The notes under the pieces were generated by a model. The model was not told the DNA's origin and did not search any database. It saw only the letters and a list, made by a program, of their open reading frames with translations. The translations under genes were made by a program, and so were the position numbers. Positions 33,863-46,010 of a DNA stretch of 64,000 nucleotides are shown one piece after another. Source of the stretch: Portunus trituberculatus (Eukaryota; Arthropoda; Malacostraca; Decapoda; Portunidae); NCBI RefSeq assembly GCF_017591435.1, contig NC_059289.1:17085926-17149925 (forward strand). Reading direction: 5' to 3'. Each line of letters begins with the position of its first letter. Position 1 is the first letter of the stretch.

Positions 33863-35365
33863 AAAAGCAATAGAGCCAGATGATGTATCAGGTTGGGTGT
33901 TAAAAGAATGTAAAGAGCAATTACTGGATCCAATTTGGGAAATAATTACAAGTTCAATAAATGAAGGGAAAGTTCCACTAGAGTGGAAGAGAGCCAATGT
34001 AATACCAATATTTAAAGGAGGAAAGGCAACTGAACCACCAAACTACAGACCAGTGTCACTTACAAGTGTCATAGGGAAGTTATGCAAAATACTTATCAAA
34101 GAAAAATGGGTTAAATTTCTAGAAGAGGAGCAAGTCATATCGAACAGACAATTTGGGTTTAGGACAGGGCAGGGCGGTCATGTATATCAAACTTATTAAT
34201 CTTCTACTCAAGAGTTATTGCAGGAAAACAAAGATGGATGGGTAGACACAGTATACCTGGACATTAAAAAGGCTTTGATAAAGTCCCACACGGAAGACAT
34301 CTTTGGAAACTAGAGAACATAGGAAGACTGCGAGGAACCTTGCTTGAATGGGCAAAAGATTATTTGAAGGATAAGAGAAATGAGAACTGTGATCAGAGAT
34401 ACATACTCATCTTGGAGCAAAGTAACAAGCGGAGTGCCACAAGGGTCAGTGTTAGCCCCCATTATGTTTCAAGTTTATGTAAACAACATTCACATTGGGA
34501 TGAACAGTTATATAAATTTATTCGCTGATGATGCAAAGCTGCTAAAAGTTATCAAAACTAGAAAGGACTGTCTGCTGTTGCAGGAAGATTTAAACAAGAT
34601 CTATGAATGGAGCAAGAGGTGAAAATTGGAGTTTAATGCCACGAAATGCCACATAATGGAACTAGGAAAGAATAAGAGAAGACCAGTATGGAAATATTTG
34701 ATGGGAGAGGAAAAGATAATGAAGACTTAAGAGGAAAAAGATCTTGGAGTGATCACACAAAAAAATCTGAGCCCTGGTAAACATATAAGCAAGATATTTG
34801 GACTATCATATAAGATGTTGACTAATATAAGAGTGGCATTTCATTACATGGATAAAGATACGATGAAAAAAATCATCACAAGCATGATACGCCCAATGTT
34901 GGAATATGCAGCAGTGGTATGGTCTCCGAGCTCTAAAAAGGATATAAGAAAATTGGAAAGGATACAAGAGATTGCTACAAAGATGGTGCCGGACCTCACA
35001 TATGAAGAATGACTGAAGGAAATGGGACTGCCAACCTTACAAGATAGAAGAGAACGCGGGAACCTAATAACAATGTATAAGATAGTAAATAATATTGAAA
35101 AGATAGACAAAGAAGACCTGGTGCTGTTGACGGAAGAAGATGGAAGGATAAGAGGACATGAAAAGAAGATCAGGACGAGGCAGTGTGTGAAGGATATTGG
35201 AAAATAGTTTTCCACACAGAACGGTGGAAAAATGGAATGCATTGGATAATGGAATTGTCACAGCACATAGTGTGCATAACTTTAAAGAAAAACTAGATAA
35301 ATGGAGATATGGAGACAGGACACAATGAGCCCCACTCAAACCCTGTACAATACAACTTGGGAAAT
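33863..35365 (+). mobile_element. LINE F: CR1-like, 5'-truncated within the RT
   Basis: It begins immediately after the SINE S2 tail, inside the RT (KAIEPDDVSGWVLKECKEQL). NYRPVSLTSVIGKLC, QFGFRTGQG, a shifted KAFDKVPHGRHLWK, SGVPQGSVLAPIMF, LFADDAKLL and RPMLEYAAVVWSPSSKKDIR follow, then RGHEKKIRTRQ and a terminus ACAACTTGGGAAATACACAC. Frameshifts or stops lie at about 34195, 34270, 34620, 34730 and 35010. Confidence 0.8.
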
Positions 35366-35490
35366 ACACACACACACACACACACACAGCTCTGAACTCG
35401 TTCTGTAGGGAATCGTCTGGCTGTCTCGTCAGAGATTGCAGCAGATCAAACAGTAAAGCACACACACATTCACACACACACACACACACA
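35366..35490 (+). mobile_element. (CA)n, SINE S3 3' fragment, (CA)n
   Basis: A CA run (35366-35388) leads into CTCTGAACTCGTTCTGTAGG...GTCTGGCTGTCTCGTCAGAG, the last about 70 bases of SINE S1, then GCACACACACATTCACAC and a second CA run to about 35490. It is a 5'-truncated SINE copy. Confidence 0.8.
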
Positions 35491-36253
35491 AGCAAAAAAT
35501 GGGAGATGGAATTCAATGTGGACAAAAGCCATGTCATGGAAATGGGAAAAAGTGAAAGACGACCAGTGGGAATCTATAAGATGGGAGATGGAGTAGAACT
35601 AGAAAAAGTAAAAAAGGAAAAGGACTTGGGAGTGACAATGGAAGAAAATAATCAACCGGTTAGCCATATTGATAGAATTTTCAGAGAGACGTATAATTTG
35701 CTAAGGAATATTGGAGTAGCATTTCACTATATGGACAAGGAAATGATGAAGAAATTGATAAGTACTAAAATAAGACCTAGATTGGAATATGCAGGAGTTG
35801 TGTGGACTCCCATAAAAAACACATAAGAAAATTAGAGAGACTACAAAAATGGCTACAAGAATGGTTCCAGAATTTAAAGGGATGGCATATGAGGAGAGAC
35901 TAAAGGCAATGGATCTACCAACCTTGGAGCAGAGAAGAGAGAGGATCTGATACAAGTTTATAAATTGATTAACGGAATGGATGAAGTGGATAATGAGAAA
36001 CTGATCCTGAGAGAAGAATATGACTTTAGAAGCACAAGATCGCATAGTAAGAAACTAAGGAAGGGACGATGTCTGAGAGATGTTAAAAATTTAGTTTCCA
36101 AAGATGTGTTGAGACTTGGAACAGTTTGAGTGAGGAAGTGGTATCAGCAAAGAGTGTACATAGTTTTAAAGAAAAATTGGATAAGTGTAGATATGGAGAC
36201 GGGACCACACGAGCATAAAGCCCAGGCCCTGTAAAACTACAACTAGGTAAATA
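35491..36253 (+). mobile_element. LINE G: CR1-like RT C-terminus, 5'-truncated
   Basis: Only the part downstream of FADD remains: MEFNVDKSHVMEMGKSERRP, KKEKDLGVTMEEN, MDKEMMKKLISTKIRPRLEY and AGVVWTPIKNT, then broken tail frames and the terminus AAACTACAACTAGGTAAATA before (CA)n. It is very close to LINE D over 27290-29260 and bridges D's Harbinger insertion site, which makes it useful as the empty-site reference. Confidence 0.85.
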
Positions 36254-36439
36254 TAAATACACACACGGACAGGAAGAAGGAAAATACCTATGGTGTTACA
36301 GGGCCCGGGTAACTTTAAGTTAGTGTCCTGTTAATGTCACTGTCGCTTAGTGTTGAAAGTGAGGGATATGGAGAGTGATCCCTGAGAGGAGAGTGAGGGC
36401 GGTGATTGTTTTGGCCATAATCAGCTGACGATAAAAAAA

Positions 36440-37375
36440 ATGGCGTCTAGACAAACTAGAGACTTTGAAGGTTTTATTGCTACGCCAAAAGGACTGGAGA
36501 AACTTGATATGGATGCAAGAATCCAGGCACTGGAAAGTAAGTTCCTAAACATTTTGTCAATAGAAGAAAAACTGGATAGAGTTCTAGCCGAGAATGATTC
36601 GTTCAAAAAAAGAGATCTATTTGTTAACGTTAGTGAATAAAGAGCTATTGAAGGAAAAAGTAGAGATGGAGAAAGAAAACCAACAACTAAGGAAATAATG
36701 TGAAGAGATGAAGGCTAAACTCATGGAAATGGAGATAAAAATATCCTAAGGGGACTTGAGGAAGGAGGAATGCCTTAATCTAGTTGATACCAGGATGAAA
36801 GAAGTGAACCATGAACATCAGGAGATACAAAGGTCATTTAGGGAGATAGTAAAAAAGCAGGAATAGGAAAATAAAGAGATTACGCAGAGGGAAATGGTAA
36901 AGGCACTAAAGGAAAATGGGTATGTGGTGAGAGATATTGCTGAAAAGAAAAAATGTGTGATCATAATAGGATTGCGGGAGGAAACTAACAGGAACTGGCA
37001 GGACAGGAGGGATAAGGAAAATGACAAGATTAAGTCTTTACTGAACAAGATCTCTGTGGAAGAAGAGGACCTATATGCTGAGGTAGAAGAAAGTGTGAGA
37101 TTGGGAGCTTTTGAGGAAGGCAAGAATAGACCATTAAAATTGAAATTAAAGTCTCAGGTGGCAGCGGAGGGCTTGGAAACTTAAGGACTCTGAGGAAACC
37201 AAAACGATTTACATAAGAAGAAATATGTCACAAGATGAGCGAATGAAAATGAAGGAGCTTGTAACTGAAGTGAAGGAGAGGAATGACGAAAGAACAGAGG
37301 AGGAAAAGACCAAGTTTTTTTGGAGAATGAGAAATGGGAGGCTAAAGAAGTGGTGGATAAAACAGACGGAATAGG
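36440..37375 (+). pseudogene. LINE H ORF1
   Basis: The ATG at 36440 lies in AAAATGG and begins ASRQTRDFEGFIATPKGL. A coiled coil (36500-36900) contains several stops. Then come the core CVIIIGLREET, ESVRLGAFEEGKNRPLKLKL and the end NDERTEEEKTKFFWRM. It has five or more interruptions; RNA-binding scaffold role as for other LINE ORF1s. Confidence 0.65.
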
Positions 37376-37410
37376 CATTACATGGAAGAATGAGACTAGG
37401 AATGGAATAA

Positions 37411-38550
37411 GTGACTTACACAAACATAGATGGATTTCTGTCTAAGAGGCTAGAATGTATAGATTACCTAAGAAATAACAAACCGGACATAATGTGTATA
37501 GTGGAAACAAAGCTAAGGCCCGAAATAAAGCTAGACTGGTTTGTTGTAAAACACTACAAAGTATGGAGAAATGATAGAAAAAATAAAGGAGGTGGTGGTA
37601 TAATGGTTCTTACTAAGGAAGATCTGATAGTGAAGGAGGTGAACTATAGTAAGAGAAATGAGGAAGTGATAAGTATGCTTATAACAGATGGCAAGAGGGA
37701 CATTAATATTATAACAGTATACATACCACCCAGAACCAGTGCTTGGGAATATGAACAGTACCAAATTGTGATGAGAAATACTCTAGACAGAATGAAGCAA
37801 GAACTCATCAGAAAGGATAGAGTGATGATAGTTGGAGACTTTAATTGCAAAGAAATAGTGTGGGAAGACTACGAAGTGGTGAACGGTGGTGAGTGGGCAG
37901 AAGAATTGTTAAAGGTAGCAACAAATAACTTGATGAGACAGTGGGTGAGATCACCAACAAGGTGCAGGGGACAAGATGTTGCAACAAGGTTGGATTTGGT
38001 ATTTACCAGGGGAATCTCTCTAAAAGAGGAAATTGAACATGAAAGTCCCTTGGGGAAAAGTGATCATGATGTCCTAAGCTTTGAGCTGGATGCAGAATTA
38101 AGCACGAATAAGATTGTGGAACACAGGGAGGAAAAATTAAATTATACTAGGGCAAATTATAACCATATAAGGGAGTTCTTTAATGAAATTGACTGGTCCG
38201 TGGTATACCAGGAAAGGGATATGCAATTGAAATACGATAAATTTATGGATTTGTATAACTCGGCTGTGAAAAAGTTTGTGCCATATCACAGAAAGAGGAC
38301 TTTAAATAACAAACAGTGGTTTAATAAAAATTTTGAAGCAAAAAAGAACAAAGAAAAGGCATGGAAGAAACTTAAGAAAAACAGTGATGTATTATCAAGG
38401 GAAGTCTACAAAACAGCAAGGAATAGATATGTTGAAGTAAGGAGAACAGCACAGAAGGAATATGAACAGAGGGTGGTGGAAAACTGTGATAGTGACCCAA
38501 AAATGTTTTACGAATTCATAAATGGAAAACTAAATAAAGAGAGGCAATAG
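37411..38550 (+). pseudogene. LINE H ORF2 part 1: endonuclease and linker
   Basis: 379 unbroken codons: MTYTNIDGFLSKRLE, CIVETKL (Glu), GGGGIMVLTKE, ITVYIPPRTSAW, IVGDFNCKEIVWEDY (Asp/Asn), RLDLVFTRGI and GKSDHDVLSFEL, so every APE-endonuclease motif is intact. The linker NKQWFNKNFEAKKNKEKAWK and DPKMFYEFINGKL leads to the RT. The stop (38548-38550) results from what looks like one missing base relative to LINE I. Confidence 0.85.
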
Positions 38551-40220
38551 AAAAGGTAAAAAACGGGGAAGAAGTATATGAAGATGCTGGAGATATAGCT
38601 GAAATTTTGAACGACAACTTTTGCAAAGTGTTTACAAAGGAGGAGCATTTTATGGGAGGAAGGCCTATGGAAATAAAGCAAATGCAGGACATCATGGTTA
38701 CTAAGGAAGATGTAAGGAAAATTATAAGCAATCTGGATATTAATAAATCAATGGGGCCTGATGGCATATCTGGGAGGTTGCTAAATGAATGTAAGGATCA
38801 ATTGTTGAACCCCGTATTTGATATTGTGGAAACCTCCATATGAACAGGATTAGTCCCAAAAGAGTGGAAAAGAGCTGACATTGTGTCTATATATAAGAAT
38901 GGTAGTAGAATGGAACCACTAAATTATAGACCAGTATCGTTGACTAGTATATTGTGCAAGGTATGTGAAGAAGTAATTAAAGCTAAGTGGAGTGAGTATC
39001 TAGAAAGTGAAAACATTCTGAGTAAAAGGCAGTTTGGTTTCAGAAAAGGAAGATCGTGTGTATCCAATTTATTATGTTTTTATTCAAGAGTGACTGACAT
39101 ACTACAACATAGAGAGGGATGGGTGGATGCTATCTACCTGGACTTGAGAAAGGCCTTTGATAAAGTACCACACAATAGACTGATGTGGAAACTAAAGATG
39201 ATTGGAGGAGTAAATGATAAACTAGCAAAATGGATGGAAAATTACTTAATGGGAAGAGAAATGAGAACAGTGGTGAGAGGAAGGAAGTCCGAGTGGAATA
39301 ACATAACCAGTGGAGTTCCACAAGGGTCAGTGCTGGATCCCATCATGTTTTTGATTTATGTTAATGATATGCCAGTAGGAATTGAGAGTTATATGAACAT
39401 GTTTGCGGACGATACTAAAATTATGAGGAGAGTAAAGAATGTGGAAGATTGTAACAAGTTACAGGAAGATCTTGATAAAATATATGAGTGGAGTAAGGAG
39501 TGGCAGATGGAATTTAATATAGACAAGACCCATATTATGAAAATGGGAAGAAGTAGATACAGACCAAACAGGGATTACAGGCTGGGTGATGAGAAAATTA
39601 AAGAGACCAATGAGGAGAAAGACTTAGGAGTAACCATGCAAAGCACCTTGTCACCAGAGAAACACATTAACAAGATTTTTTGGAAAACATACAACATGCT
39701 TCAAAATATTGGCCTTGCATTCCACTACCTAGATGAAGGAATGATGAAGAAGATATTATGTACCTTAATAAGACCCCAGTTAGAATATGCAGCATGTGTC
39801 TGGTCACCGCATATGAAGAAAAATGTGAAGAAGGTGGAAAGGGTACAGAGGCTGGCAACAAGGATGGTACCAGGACCCAGGGAGTTAGACTATGAGGAAA
39901 GACTGAGGAAGCTGGGGCTAACCACATTAGAAGAGAGAAGAACAAGAGGAGACATGATAACTATGTATAAATTGGTGAACAAGATTGACATACTGGATAG
40001 AGAGTTGATAAATGTGACCATAAGTAATCATCTCCGAGGACATGGAAAAAAGCTAATAAAGGACATCTGTCTAAATGACGTGAGAAAATACAGTTTCCCG
40101 CATCGTAGCATTGGTAAGTGGAATAAACTGAGCAGTGATGTCATTGACGCGGTGTGTGTCAATCAGATGAAAGAGAGATATGACAGGAATGGACAAGGAG
40201 AAAGGTCACAGAGAGCTTAG
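38550..40220 (+). pseudogene. LINE H ORF2 part 2: reverse transcriptase
   Basis: SMGPDGISGRLLNEC, a TGA at about 38840, then 445 unbroken codons (38883-40220): NYRPVSLTSILCKVCEE, RQFGFRKGRSCVSNLLCFYS, YLDLRKAFDKVPHNRLMWKL, SGVPQGSVLDPIMF, MFADDTKIM, EKDLGVTM, RPQLEYAACVWSPHMKK, LRGHGKKLIK and KYSFPHRSIGKWNKL. All RT motifs including the FADD pair are intact. It is a CR1-clade RT by the sequence of the C-terminal region. Confidence 0.85.
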
Positions 40221-40232
40221 CTCGGGGCCTGT

Positions 40233-40370
40233 AATACACAAATAGGTAAATACACATATTCAGTGTCACAGCAAAGGAGGTCACCCTTGTACACAGCTGT
40301 CAATACACAAATAGGTAAATACACATATTCAGTGTCACAGCAAAGGAGGTCACCCTTGTACACAGCTGTA
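40233..40370. repeat. 69-bp tandem duplication at the end of LINE H
   Basis: 40233-40301 and 40302-40370 are two copies of one 69-base unit, differing at a single end position. Each copy contains the LINE terminus AAATAGGTAAATACACAT plus about 45 bases of non-LINE flank. Confidence 0.9.
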
Positions 40371-40519
40371 CAATTGCTGCCATCACATAGTGATGCCTAT
40401 TAGAATAAAGAATGATGGACACATTTAAAATAGCACACAAAAAACAAAAGAGTGATAATAACATTATTCCTAGTGTGTGTGTATGTGTATTTACCTAGTT
40501 GTAGTTTTACAGGGCCTGG

Positions 40520-42800
40520 GCTTTATGCTCGTGTGGCCCCGTCTCCATATCTACACTTATCCAATTTTTCTTTTAAAACTATGCACACTCCACTTCTTCA
40601 CTCAAACTGTTCCACGTCTCAACACATCTTTGTGGGAAACTATATTTTTTAACATCTCTCAGACATCTTCCCTTTCTCAGCTTTTTACTATGCGATCTTG
40701 TGCTTCGAATGTCATATTCTTCTCTCAGGATCAGTTTCTCATTATCCACTTGGTCCATTTCGTTGATCAATTTATAAACTTGTATCATATCCCCTCTCTT
40801 CTCTGTTCCAGGGTTGGTAGATCCATAGCTTTTAGTCTCTCCTTATATGTAGCCATTTTTTGTAGTCTTTCCAACTTCCTTATGTTTCTTTTTATGAAGG
40901 GTCCACATTACTCCTGCATATTCCAATTTGGGTCTTATTATAGTATTTATCAATTTTTTCATCATTTCTTTGTCCATGTAGTGAAATGCTACTCCAATAT
41001 TCCTTAGCAAATTATATGTCTCTCAGAAAATTCTATCAATATGGCTTACCAGTTGATTGTTTTCTTCCATCGTCACTCCTAATTCCTTTACCTTTTTTTA
41101 CTTTCTCCAGTTCTACTCCATCTCCCATCTTATAGATTCCCACGGGTCGTCTTTCACTCTTTCCCATTTCCATGACATGGCTTTTGTTCACATTGAATTC
41201 CATTTCCCACTTTTTACTCCATTCTCAGATCTTATGTAGGTCTTCCTGCAGTATTTCATAATCCTCTTTTTGCTTTATAACTCTGCACAGTTTCGTATTG
41301 TCCGCAAACAGATTTATGTAGCTGTTCACTCCTTCTGGCATGTCATTTATATATATGAGGAAAAGTATTGGCGTTAATACTGATCCCTGCGGCACTCCGC
41401 TTTCTACTGCACTCCACTTGAACTTCATATTTTTAACTACCATCCTTATTTCTCTCCCCCTCAAATAATTTTCTATCCATCTCAATGTGCTTCCTTTTAA
41501 GCCACCCTTCTCCTCTAACTTTCACAGTAATCTTGCATGTGGCACTTTATCAAACGCCTTTTTAAAATCCAAATAAATACCTTCTCTCTCTTGTACTCTA
41601 TCAACTATTCTAAAGTAGAAACTCAGTAAATTAGTTACACACGACTGTCTTTTTCTAAAACTAAATTGGCTATTTGATAATAATTTGTTGTCTTCAAGAA
41701 ACTTGATCCATTGTTTCTTTATTAGTCTTTCACACATCTTGCATATTACACTAGTTAGTGATTCCGGTCTGTAATTTAAAGGTTCTTCCTTCCTTCCGCT
41801 CTTATATGGGAACCACCTCAACTCTTTTCCATTCTACTGGTACTGGTCCATTTTCTATTGAGCATTTTATGATGTTGTATATAGGACTTGCTAATTCTTC
41901 TCTACATTCTTTTAATATTCTGCCTGAGACTTCATCCGGTCCCATTGCCTTCTCTTCATCTAATTCCGTCATCAACTCTTTTATTTCAAGCTTGGTTACT
42001 TTAATCTCTTTCATATGGACAGTCTATTACCCCGTGGTCTTTCAAATTTGGATTCCTTAGTAAAGACTTCCTGAAATTTACTATTTAACAGTTCTACCAA
42101 ACATTTTGGGTCTTCCACCATCCGGTTCTCTCCTTTTAACCTTTCTATTGTTTCTTTTTGCCTTATTTTTCCATTTATAAATCTGTAGAACAATTTCGGT
42201 TGTTCCTGACATTTTTTGACAATGTCCTTCTCATAGCTCATTTCTTCTTCCGTTTTCATAGCATATTAATTTCTTGCTGTTTTGAAGTTTTCCTTATTTT
42301 CTGGATTTCTGTTTCTCCTCCACCTTTTCCATGCTCCATCTCTTTTCTCCTTTGCCCTAGCACACCTTGCATTAAACCAATCTTTCTTTCCTTCTTCTTT
42401 AGGTCTATATTTTGGGACATATTCCCTGACTCCTGTTTTGCATATTTCCAAAAATAAGTTATACTTCATTTGTACCGTCTGTGAGTTTTCCATCTCCTCC
42501 CAGTTTACGTTTTTAAAATAGCTCTTGAGGTTCTCAATATCAGCCTTTCTGTAATTTAATCGGTCTCCTTTGTATGATTCGTCTCTATCTTCCTTTCCCT
42601 CTTCTATATCCATTTCTAATATTACATGGTCACTCTTTCCCAATGGGCACTTATATCTTATATCATCATTCATTTGTATACCGCTTGTAAAAACCTGGTC
42701 CAATCTCACTGGCTCATCGTTTCCTCTGAATCTTGTGTTTTCCTTTACTCTTTGGTCCATCATATTATATATCATTAGGTTCATGAATCTATCCCCCTAG
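40520..42800 (-). pseudogene. LINE I reverse transcriptase with FADN active site
   Basis: RLDQVFTSGIQMN, GKSDHVILEMD, KDWFNARCARAKEKRDGAWK, QPKLFYRFINGKIRQKETIE (in frame here, unlike LINE D), AMGPDEVSGRILKE, NYRPESLTSVICKMCE, SQFSFRKRQSCVTNLLSF, KKAFDKVPHARLL, SGVPQGSVLTPILF and LFADNTKL, then the CR1-type tail (RSHSKKLRKGRCLRD, KKYSFPQRCVETWNSL). The second catalytic Asp of FADD is Asn, so this copy is catalytically dead even apart from its frameshifts. Confidence 0.8.
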
Positions 42801-43570
42801 GCTTCTTCCCCCATACCATTTCCATAATTTTCCCAGTCCACCTCCTTACAGTTGAAATCTCCTACTAATATAACTTTTCTCCTTTCTTTAACGATTCTCG
42901 TTAGACTCCTTATTGTCATTTACCATGTCTTTATATTCGTGATTGGTCCATGAATTTGTTTTTGGTGGCACATTACAATGATTGTTAACTCTTTTTTATT
43001 AATATGCATCTTAACATACAGTACTTCTGCTTTTCCTTCCCCACATTCCACTTGGTTTATCATTTTCTCCTTCCTTATCATTATCATGACTCCTCCTCCT
43101 CCTTTACCCCCTCTGTCTCTTCTCCATACATTATACCTATTATCCAAGTCTATTTTGATTGCCTCATTTAGTTTTGTTTCAGCCAGGCATACAATATCTG
43201 GATTTTCTTTCTTTATGTAATCTCTTTAATTCTAATTTACTTGATAAAACCCCGTCTATGTTCGTATACATCATTTTTAGTCTCTTGCCTTTATAATTTT
43301 TAGTTAAACTTATTACACTTTTTTCTCTTCCTTCTCCTTTATATACTATTTCCTTATCCTGTCTCCTAGAATTCTCCAAAAAAAGGCATTTTTTCCTCTT
43401 CTGACCATTCATTATTTTTTTCCCTTAGTGCTGCCGCCAGTTCATTGTATCTCTTCCTTTTTTCCTCATTTCTATTTTTCTTTATATAGATATCCTTGCA
43501 GCCTTCTGTTTCTCTAAGTTTTGTTGTTCTACAGTATATACTATTTCTTCTGTTGCGGCTTGTGATTTTA
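42800..43570 (-). pseudogene. LINE I ORF1 end and endonuclease
   Basis: On minus: the end of ORF1 (GCKDIYIKKN, FLENSRRQDKE), MMYTNIDGVLSSKLEL, CLAETKL (shifted), YNVWRRDRGGKGGGGVMIMI, a shifted GDFNCKEVDW block and the start of the linker. Multiple frameshifts; counterpart of 24900-25660. Confidence 0.7.
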
Positions 43571-43578
43571 GTAGTATT

Positions 43579-44225
43579 TTAATTGGTATCGTTTTTCCTT
43601 CTTGATATGGTCCCATTCTGGTTATTTCTTGTACTTCCTCTTCTATCTTTGTCGTTTAGATTTTTTAGTAGGTCTTTGACTGATTTCATTTCTTCTTTTT
43701 CTCTTCTTGGTCTATATTTTATATTTTTTTCTTTTATTCCAAATACGATTACACTCTTCTTTTTTTCTGCAATTTCTTTAACTAGATTTTCTTTTGTCTT
43801 GAGGACTCCTATCATTTTGTTTGTCATATTTACTTCTTTTTCTTTTAGTTGTTCTTGAATAACCTCTTGAAAATCAGCCTTATCTTTCTTATCTTGGATT
43901 CTCCATGCTTGTACTTCTTTTTTAATCACGTTCTGTACTCTTTCCTCTTCCTTGTTTACTAGACCTTTCAGCTTCTGTTTTTCTTTCTCGGCTTTACCGA
44001 GTCCTTCTTCCATCTGCTTCTTGTAGTTAGCTACTTCCTTTTTCAGTTCTTTGTTTTCCGCTCTTAGCCTAGCTTCGTTTTCTTCCCTTTTTTTTTATCC
44101 TTTCTCTCAGTTTTATAAACTCTTTTTCTGGTTCTTCATTCTCTATCATTCTCATACTCTCCCTTATCAATTTATCTAGTTTACGTTCAATAGTCAACAC
44201 TCTCTTAAGTAGTGAAGTATTCGTT
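43579..44225 (-). pseudogene. LINE I ORF1
   Basis: Coiled-coil frames with ERKLDKLIRESMR, EKEFIKLRERIKKK and MEEGLGKAEKEKQKLKGLVN, then KKSVIVFGIKEKN and MKSVKDLLKNLNDKDR. It is a close match to 24262-24900. Stops and shifts lie near 44090 and 43640. The 20 or so residues upstream of 44225 do not match LINE D. Confidence 0.7.
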
Positions 44226-45055
44226 CGCGCGTGCGCTTCATCTGGCATGATATTTTGCACACTGTCAGTGTCTTTTGCTCGTAAGGTAACATTGCATTGG
44301 AAATGTTGCTTAAATGCATACATATTCAGATTGTTGGAAGCAGTATCCATACAAAATTTGTAAGAACATAGGGCAGCAAGCTACTCAATGTGTGTGACTA
44401 TTATAGTAGCATTTAGAGGTATTTATAAGTGATGTCACAGATTTTTCGCCTGTAGGCAAAACATTGGCACCCATAACACTCAGTAAAACTTGTTATTTCC
44501 TTATAGATTGTTCAAACTGCACAAATGATGGTCTGAATGTTAGTTTTCTTGGTCAGAGAATATGATACATATAAATTAATCAAGATTGGCCATATCCTTA
44601 TATGGACAGTATGCATTATACGGTAGATTGCAGGGTAAACATTTGTTCCTAACCACCCTTGTTATTTTTCCCAACTTTTAAATTATCCTAACATTATTAA
44701 TCCAACTTATGCAAACTAATAAAATATAACCTAATCTAATCTAACATCAGAACTACTACTACTAATATTAATAATAATAATAATAATAACTGTGGGCAAC
44801 AGTCCAATAGGCTGGTTATGGTTTCCAGTGGACTGTTATCATTATCAGTAGTATCTAGTATCGGTACCGACCCAATTTTCTGGTATCGGTATTGGTCAAA
44901 ATTCTGGTATCAGTGTATTAACTTAAACCCATATTGTTCTGTATATACCATGGAACTTTCTCATTTGCTAAGGGAACATGTACTGTCATTTACCTAGTTT
45001 ATGATTGATGTGAAATAGTGGATGGATAGTAAATAACTGAAACTAAATGAAGGAG
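44226..45055. other. AT-rich spacer with (AAT)n and TATCGGTA-type repeats
   Basis: An (AAT)n run lies at 44766-44790. A GTATCGGTA motif repeats at about 44858-44910. A minus frame of about 40 codons next to LINE I is not supported as a gene. Confidence 0.5.
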
Positions 45056-46010
45056 AAACTGACTTTTATAAACTTAGATATACGACAGAGCTTTGGTGTA
45101 ATAGGTAAGGATATTCAAGTCTCGGACTTGGTGAAAGATTTGGATGTGATGTCTGATAAACACTTGAACAAATGATCAAATAAATCAAACTGTGAAAATG
45201 GCAAGATATGATCTAAGGAACATTGTTTTTATAAAAAGAAATCTTGATGAGAACTCGAAGAAAATGTTAATTCAAAACCATTTATCAATCGATTAGATTA
45301 TTGTAACTTTCTCTACCATAAATTGCCAAAGTATCAATTAAAGAAGATATAATTAATCATGAATAAGGCTGCCAGATTAAAAACAAAATGTATCACCCTA
45401 TGATAGAATATTCCTTGTCCTCATTAAGCTGCACTGGTTACCTGTTCAAGCCAGAATTATGTGTAAAGTTTGTGTCTTAACATTTCAAGCAATGAGGACT
45501 GGTAAACCATAATATATCAGAGACATGTTAATGCCATTGTAGTGGTGCAGGGCACTGGTGAACACCAGCAGTCTAGAGGGTAGAGGTGAGATTAAACCAC
45601 AGGTGGATACACTTGCTGTATTAGCAGAAAAGGCCAAGTAAGTACAGAGTCTGAAGTGGAGCGAGATGAGAGTGCATGGTGCTGGTAGTAGGCAAGCCAC
45701 AACTCAGCCAAGGGACGCCATCAGGGGCAGACCTGGGAACATGTAAATCTCCCATCATGCAAATCACTAAGCACGATGTATATTGAATACATATAAACAA
45801 ATACATAATTATCTATAACATAGTAATCTAATATAATATAATAATACAAATATGTGAGAGACCACCATTACACAATTTAATCTAAACACAGGCATGCCCC
45901 AAAAGTTTATGACAGATTGCCTACATATGTTAAGGACATTACAAATATTACTTCATTTAAGAAGACATGAAAAGCATTTATGTTCACAGAGAGATATGAT
46001 CTTGATAACA
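45056..46010 (+). pseudogene. L2/CR1-like LINE, C-terminal RT remnant
   Basis: Broken plus frames give RLDYCN, LPKYQLKK, MNKAARLK, a HWLPVQARI-like block (45428-45455) and, after about 330 bp of unrelated sequence (45530-45880), VYDRLPTYVKDITNITSFKK. This order is the usual C-terminus of L2-like ORF2 proteins. The gap in the middle looks like an insertion. The remnant is much decayed and 5'-truncated. Confidence 0.6.

Larger units (their letters stand above)
36254..40256 (+). mobile_element. LINE H: CR1-like, nearly intact ORF2
   Basis: It starts after a short (CA)n and ends at AAATAGGTAAATACACAT. ORF1 is damaged, but ORF2 has just two visible lesions (near 38545 and 38842). It is the best preserved element of the array and probably the youngest or the least decayed. 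Confidence 0.85.
40466..44225 (-). mobile_element. LINE I: CR1-like, inverted relative to the array
   Basis: Read on minus it ends with CTAGGTAAATACACATACAC near 40470-40500. It is a close relative of LINE D from ACTTAAGAGAGTGTT (44205) onward. The order is ORF1, endonuclease, linker, RT, tail; all are frameshifted. The similarity to LINE D stops at about 44225 (CGAACGAATACTTCAC). Confidence 0.85.

Noticed and set aside
44226..44350. ORF1 start of LINE I at 44350
   Set aside because: Homology to LINE D stops at about 44225; the upstream residues are probably flank.
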